In this document: in pieces, positions 51,570 to 55,453 of the stretch
Layout of the letters: every line of letters starts with the position of its first letter
Position numbering within the stretch: the first letter of the stretch is position 1
Assembly: GCA_030374735.1 (NCBI GenBank)
Contig: JASCIV010000068.1
Location: 1 to 55,453, forward strand
Direction: 5' to 3'
Length of the DNA stretch: 55,453 nucleotides
From: Gracilaria caudata
Lineage: Eukaryota; Rhodophyta; Florideophyceae; Gracilariales; Gracilariaceae
Program-made: the position numbers and the translations under genes
Notes under the pieces: generated by a model
The model's database searches: none
Seen by the model: the letters and a program-made list of their open reading frames with translations, nothing else
Told to the model about the DNA's origin: nothing

Positions 51570-51725
51570 TTGAAATGTTAGAAGAAAAACTGGCGTAGCG
51601 CTCCAGATGTATGGGAAGCAGTAGACTGTAGTCGACTAATGTAGTGAACCATATGAATGTGTTACTCTTCTGCTCTACATGGGACATTGAGAACACTATA
51701 AATAAACTGCATTTGATTGAAAAAA
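51570..51725. mobile_element. Probable ~150-bp insertion between gypsy protease and RT
   Basis: Protease coding stops at 51696 and a different frame carries the RT upstream linker from about 51565. The stretch between starts TGTTAGAAG (51579) and ends near TTTGAT, with TTGAAA at both borders as a possible target duplication. It could be a small solo LTR or SINE-like fragment. Its identity is uncertain. Confidence 0.4.
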
Positions 51726-52532
51726 AGGCTCTTCGTCCAAGACGGCGAGAACCAATCCAGAATCTTCACTCGAGTCTTCCTCGGAAGACGAGGAGGAGCT
51801 GTCCTGCGGGTATTCTTCTTCAGCAGATTCATCGGGTGAGGTGAAGTCCTCGCTATCCGTGCGAGCTCCATTGACCCTCGGCGGCTCGTTGGACAGTTCC
51901 AAGATGACTTCCTCATCCCTGACGGTCAAGTGGACCTGCAGACGGCCGAGGTCCAGGCGTGCACGGAGGAACCCCAAGGTCAGGCACCCAATGAGGACAT
52001 CGAAAGGCGTGTTTTGCACAACCAGGAAGTCAACTGGAACTTCATTTTCTCCGAAAGTGACTAGCACTTCCTTCACGCAGCCAAGGACCGTAGCGGACGT
52101 CCCATCGGCAACCTTGACTCGTCTGCTCCTGCCCGACGGCGTCAACGTCGACAGGTCACACATTTTCGAATATATAATGCTCGGAACTGCACCAGAATCC
52201 AGTATAGCATTTGTGTGGGTCCCATACAGCTTCACTGAAACAACCTTCAAGCGACGGGGAAGGTTAACTCCCTGCATGACAGTTGCGTGGCTCGCTGGAA
52301 GACTTCCAGCGAGTAGACGTCTCGAAAGCTTCCTCACATCCACTGTCACCACGCAGCAGCTGACCAATGGTAAGAGTACAGGGAGCCGTAGCAAGCTGGG
52401 CCAGAAGGTTGTATTTTCCGACCTGGTCCTGAATACTTGCCGGAGTCTTTCGGCTCTTCCTGGATTTGCGGGCCTTCCTCTTCGGCTTCGCGTGGACGAC
52501 GGGGCGAGGGGCCCTTCCTGCGAGAACATCAA
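51696..52532 (-). pseudogene. Gypsy aspartic protease region of family G copy 2
   Basis: The frame overlaps the end of gag by ~270 bp in another reading frame, as expected for frameshifted gag-pro-pol. The protease core NAILDSGAVPSIIYSKM has the retropepsin Asp-Ser-Gly motif. Further downstream is an FGENEVPVDFLVVQNTPFDV block and an acidic Ser-rich linker. The true start is within the overlap. Confidence 0.8.
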
Positions 52533-53565
52533 CGTCCATCACACCTTGACGGTGTTGCTTAGGTTGCCGCCACCTAGTGGTTGCAGCGACATCGTCCCCA
52601 GAATTTTCCTGGACCAAGGCAACGTGGTCGCCCTGGCCATTTCTCTTCAGCTTCATCTCCTCCGCGGATTCAGACCTTGCGTTCACGAATCCGAGAGGGT
52701 TTCCTTCCTTCGGCTGCGACCAAAAAGTGGCTTTGGCGTGACCAAATTTTCCACGACGAGGGCACTTGGTGTCCTTGTGGGGGTTGGAGGGACAGCGACT
52801 CGCACCATGTCCAGGGTGGCGACAGTAGCTGCATGTCCTCCCACGTTCCTTATCAGTTGCCGGAGCGCTTCCAGTTTCGACCATCTTCTTGAAAAGCAGA
52901 GACAACACCACAAATTGACCCACTAACTGGTCGACTTTGCTCTCCAGCTGTTGAGCGGTCCCAGAGCGAGTATCCGGACGAGAAAGAATTCGAACCTGTC
53001 CCGGACAAGGGGCAGGACCAGTCTCACTCATCGTAAAAAACGCCTTTCGGCCAACATCGAACTCGATGATGGCCTTCTTCAGAGACTGGTAGTCACTAGG
53101 GGCTCCGTACATAACGAACTGAGCCATCTCCGGAGTCCTAGCGACTGAATTCCGAAGCAATCCATACGAGGCCTTATCGTTGAACCCTGCTTTCTGGTAC
53201 AACGAGCCCAGCCTACCAAGAGAGGCCGTAACCACCCTCGGATCCAAAGATGCTGCAACTTCAATCCTAACGTCCTCTTCAGGAGGGTTTTTCCTCGAGA
53301 ATTCGCCCAAAAACCGGCCCTTGACATCCTCGTAACGTCTAGCCTCCTCCATGAGGCTACCGTTAGACGCAAAGCTGTCGTAGCAGAAGTCAAAAGCAAG
53401 ACCTTCCCAATGACAAAGAAGATTAAGATCCTTATCCGAATTATTCTTTCCGCACATATTTATATTCTCATACGCGAAGAAAAAACGTGCAACGTCCGAC
53501 GACGACTTACTGTCGAATACCACACGCGTGGTGCCAGACGATGCGTTCATAGCATTAGAAGACAT
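52264..53565 (-). CDS. Gypsy gag of family G copy 2
   Basis: 433 residues from the ATG at 53565, 69 bp inside the 5' LTR; the frame also runs back through the LTR but has no reason to start there. The capsid-like part is helical. One intact zinc knuckle CSYCRHPGHGASRC is present at about two thirds of the length, followed by a degenerate second one (CPRRGKFGHAK). A basic tail (KPKRKARKSRKSRKT) precedes the overlap with protease. The frame is complete, so it could still be translated although the element is defective. Confidence 0.8.
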   Translation of the reverse strand: MSSNAMNASSGTTRVVFDSKSSSDVARFFFAYENINMCGKNNSDKDLNLLCHWEGLAFDFCYDSFASNGSLMEEARRYEDVKGRFLGEFSRKNPPEEDVRIEVAASLDPRVVTASLGRLGSLYQKAGFNDKASYGLLRNSVARTPEMAQFVMYGAPSDYQSLKKAIIEFDVGRKAFFTMSETGPAPCPGQVRILSRPDTRSGTAQQLESKVDQLVGQFVVLSLLFKKMVETGSAPATDKERGRTCSYCRHPGHGASRCPSNPHKDTKCPRRGKFGHAKATFWSQPKEGNPLGFVNARSESAEEMKLKRNGQGDHVALVQENSGDDVAATTRWRQPKQHRQGVMDVDVLAGRAPRPVVHAKPKRKARKSRKSRKTPASIQDQVGKYNLLAQLATAPCTLTIGQLLRGDSGCEEAFETSTRWKSSSEPRNCHAGS

Positions 53566-53613
53566 GCTAAGATTGTTATCAAAGCAAGAATTGAACGATG
53601 AACAAGACGAGTA

Positions 53614-53633
53614 GCCCCTCCTCGAGAGTACCA
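53614..53633 (-). other. Primer binding site of family G copy 2
   Basis: On the minus strand TGGTACTCTCGAGG follows directly after the LTR end (CTTTCA). The TGG pairs with a tRNA CCA end and the next bases would pair with an acceptor stem ending GAGAGTACCA. The tRNA was not identified. Confidence 0.6.
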
Positions 53634-53764
53634 TGAAAGCTGTTCTTTCGCAATGGGGCCAGCTACCCCGTTTCCTTCTCACTTTACGTTGCTGCCCGAC
53701 GACGGGAGGCGTTATAGTGAGCTCTGGGCCACGTGTCGTGCAGCGTGCGCCACACGTGGCTGCA
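53634..53764 (-). repeat. 5' LTR of family G copy 2
   Basis: 131 bp, reading TGCAGCCACGTGTGG to CAGCTTTCA on the minus strand. It aligns with 45549-45700 with many substitutions and a deletion of about 20 bp, and also with the LTR at 1411-1564. Confidence 0.85.
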
Positions 53765-53988
53765 AAGAACTATGTCGGGACTTGCCGGAACTTGGACTTT
53801 GATCCAATCAACTCCTCATCACTTCCAAACATATCTAGTCTTCGTGAAGGTATCACCAGACAGCACTAAGCCGAAGAAGTAGAAGTGAAACGAACGGAGC
53901 AGCCCGATACGAAATAACGGACTTGAAAGAGCATCTTTTAAAGCTTTCACTATCATTACCAATAACTTTCCACAGATCTGGCTCGCCC

Positions 53989-54402
53989 TAGAAGAAATTT
54001 TTGCATTTCGCGGAGTGCAACTGGAGTGCATATTTTGCGATCCTCGACATCCATATGCGTTCACGGTGCTCTCCAACCTTCCTCCAAATGGGCACCCTTG
54101 GCACTCGAAATTACTATTTTCTTCGCTTTTTGGATGTCGCGCGGAGTGCCCGCGGAGTGCGCGCGGAGTGTGCGCGCATTCGAAGAAGTTCGAATGGAGT
54201 TCAGATGGATTGCAAAGTGTATCTCTGACCCTTCAGTGGCATTCCACTCGCTATCGGAGTAGCTTCCAATTGGACACCTTGAAATTAGGGCGGAAATGAA
54301 GATAGTTACCCTTCTGTTTGCACTCAAATTGAGTTCCGTGTATCATCCACCAGCGCCATCTGCTGTCCTTTTGCACTCCCATATTTCCAAAAATGTCTTC
54401 CA
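53989..54402. mobile_element. Candidate short inverted-repeat element in copia
   Basis: The left end from 53989 and the reverse complement of the right end to 54402 agree at most positions over ~33 bp, sharing GAAGA.ATTTTTG and GGAGTGCAA at equal spacing. The interior repeats GCGGAGTGC several times (54009-54175). No ORF. It lies between the copia integrase and RT parts. Borders and target duplication are uncertain. Confidence 0.45.
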
Positions 54403-55200
54403 GGGGTTTCGAAGAAGACACTCGACGACCCATCTGTCCCAAAGTACTTCAAGGAAGCCTGCGGGGACCAGGATGGTGTGAGGCTATTGATCGCGAAATG
54501 GATGACCTCGTCCGCTGTAGCAATTGGGAACTCATACCTGGGGAGGACGGGAAGAAGCCGGTTCCCTACACTTGGGTGTTCAGGGAGAAGATTTTGGACA
54601 GTGAAGGGAAAAAATTCTTGAAGAAGGCACTCTGCTGTCTACGAAGGAGGAGGGGGGGGGAAGGGGGTATCAGCAGAAGCCCTTCATTGATTTTGACGCG
54701 CACAACACCTGCATCTGTCGCTTGTCACGAAGCTTTGCGAATCTGGCTTCCCTTCTCTGCTGCGGAGAACTTAATATTAGAAGGCACCGACATCTCGAGA
54801 GCGTACTTATACCGCAAACTGGACGTACCGATAATCATGGCGCCACCCACCGACCTCGTGTATTCCAGCTAAACCCGGTTACGTTTGCAGGTTACTCAAC
54901 CCTTTACGCAGCGGTGCAAGCGGTGGTCATCTGGGGCTCTCTCTTCTCGGAAACTTTATTATCATGGGGATTCGTGACATCCGCTCTTGACTCACGAGTT
55001 TTCATGTGCCGTGAAGAGAATCGATTCATTATTGTCGCAGTGATCTTGGACGACTGCACTTTTGCTGCCGACAGCGTGAACCTCCTGAAAAACTTTAAGG
55101 AACGAATGGCGGCTAAATTTGATGTGAAATTATAAGGAGAACTCAAGTCCTTCATCTGCTGGAACATCCAGCGTTCTCCACTCGGAATCAAGATCACACA
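54393..55200 (+). pseudogene. Copia reverse transcriptase (decayed)
   Basis: Recognisable in two frames. WCEAIDREMDDLVRCSNWEL and PYTWVFREKI are the copia RVT_2 start. After a gap and frameshifts there is LEGTDISRAYLYRKLDVPII. In the next frame YAAVQAVVIWGSLFSETLLS occupies the LYGLKQA position, and VAVILDDCTFAADSV is the catalytic block with LDD in place of the usual VDD. A stop at 55133-55135 is followed by GELKSFICWNIQRSPLGIKI, the next RT motif. Clearly inactive. Confidence 0.85.
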
Positions 55201-55453
55201 ATACGGGGTATGCAGTACAACTGCTAAAGGAGCTCGGCATAGAACGATGCAATACGAGGCACTGAGCCAACGTCGGCAGACTCGACTGGTAGTAGTAGTG
55301 TGCGTTTTGGATTCGTTCAGCGCATTTGAGTTGTGCCCTTGAAATCCTCGGCTTTCGTGGTTTGAAGTGGGTTGTATGCCAGTCGATATCTGCAACCACC
55401 ATGTTATGATCCGAGACTGCATCCCAAGATCCATAGGTGGTTGATACATTTCG
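55201..55453. other. Window end, probable continuation of copia
   Basis: After the last RT motif no further copia domain was recognised in the final ~250 bp. Open frames on the minus strand at 55130-55449 are not supported as genes. Confidence 0.35.

Larger units (their letters stand above)
45549..53764 (-). mobile_element. Ty3/gypsy family G element, copy 2 (8.2 kb, complete ends)
   Basis: Element on the minus strand: 5' LTR 53764-53634, primer site, gag, protease, reverse transcriptase, RNase H, integrase, then an accessory gene on the opposite (plus) strand, polypurine tract, and 3' LTR 45700-45549. The target duplication AAGAAC is at 45543-45548 and 53765-53770, and copia coding resumes at the right side. 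LTRs start TG and end CA. It is decayed: integrase deletion, frameshifts, a MITE in reverse transcriptase and stops in the accessory gene. Confidence 0.88.
42779..55453 (+). mobile_element. Decayed Ty1/copia retrotransposon, internal region, with nested insertions
   Basis: Plus-strand copia domains occur in the family order gag, protease, GAG-pre-integrase, integrase, reverse transcriptase. They are interrupted by MITE-B (44.36-44.78 kb), the family G gypsy element (45549-53764) and probably another short inverted-repeat element (about 53989-54402). Many stops and frameshifts show it is not autonomous. The RNase H part and the 3' LTR were not found before the window end. Confidence 0.85.

Noticed and set aside
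1..55453. CRISPR arrays, bacterial operons or riboswitches
   Set aside because: Spliced genes, ER proteins and LTR elements show this is eukaryotic nuclear DNA; no spaced short repeat array was seen.
1..55453. rRNA, tRNA or snRNA genes
   Set aside because: No conserved box or clover-leaf could be supported by reading; a covariance-model scan would be needed to exclude them.

Overview
This window is nuclear DNA of a eukaryote. It encodes an ER-retained BiP ending in KDEL, a mitochondrial ADP/ATP carrier, cytosolic ribosomal protein eL13, a UFM1 protease and a spliced TMCO1 gene with GT..AG introns, and it carries LTR retrotransposons. Genes are mostly single-exon, 300-600 bp apart, and often alternate in strand, so neighbours are convergent or divergent. 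A compact, intron-poor gene island next to a repeat-rich block is typical of red-algal genomes such as florideophytes. That placement is inference; no taxon-specific marker was found.

Layout. 1-1564: the 3' part of a Ty3/gypsy-family element (call it family G), with its 3' LTR at 1411-1564 and an antisense accessory gene running off the window edge. 2-34.5 kb, the gene island: UFSP2 (+), a membrane-anchored PEBP/YbhB protein (-), a UPF0126/TRIC-like membrane protein (-), an EF-hand protein (+), a telobox Myb protein (-), a ubiquitin-specific protease (+), TMCO1 (-, three exons), BiP (+), an HCNGP/SAP30BP-like protein (-), an unrecognised helical protein (+), a SAP-domain SARNP/Tho1 protein (+), eL13 (-), ADP/ATP carrier (+), a BAT2/PRRC2/MOS1-like RGG protein (-) and a CAMK/SnRK-type kinase (-). 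34.5-41 kb: AT-richer, gene-poor DNA with a small proline-rich ORF, a CAG repeat and two copies of a 236-bp MITE. 41-55.45 kb: a nest of transposons. A decayed Ty1/copia element (+) is broken by a MITE at 44.36-44.78 kb. It is broken again by a family G gypsy element at 45549-53764 (gag-pol on the minus strand, LTRs of 131-152 bp, target duplication AAGAAC), whose reverse transcriptase is itself split by a third copy of the 236-bp-type MITE.

The strongest novelty candidate is family G. Between the end of pol and the 3' LTR, both copies carry an accessory gene on the strand opposite to gag-pol. Its C-terminal domain aligns between the copies with Cys...His spacing of 93 and 89 residues, in papain-like order. 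A second conserved module precedes it. Both copies have in-frame stops, so what is seen here are decayed members of the family.

The island genes are mainly housekeeping functions: ER folding and membrane insertion (BiP and TMCO1 are head to head), ubiquitin/UFM1 removal, mRNA processing and export, translation and mitochondrial ATP exchange. They do not form an operon or pathway cluster.
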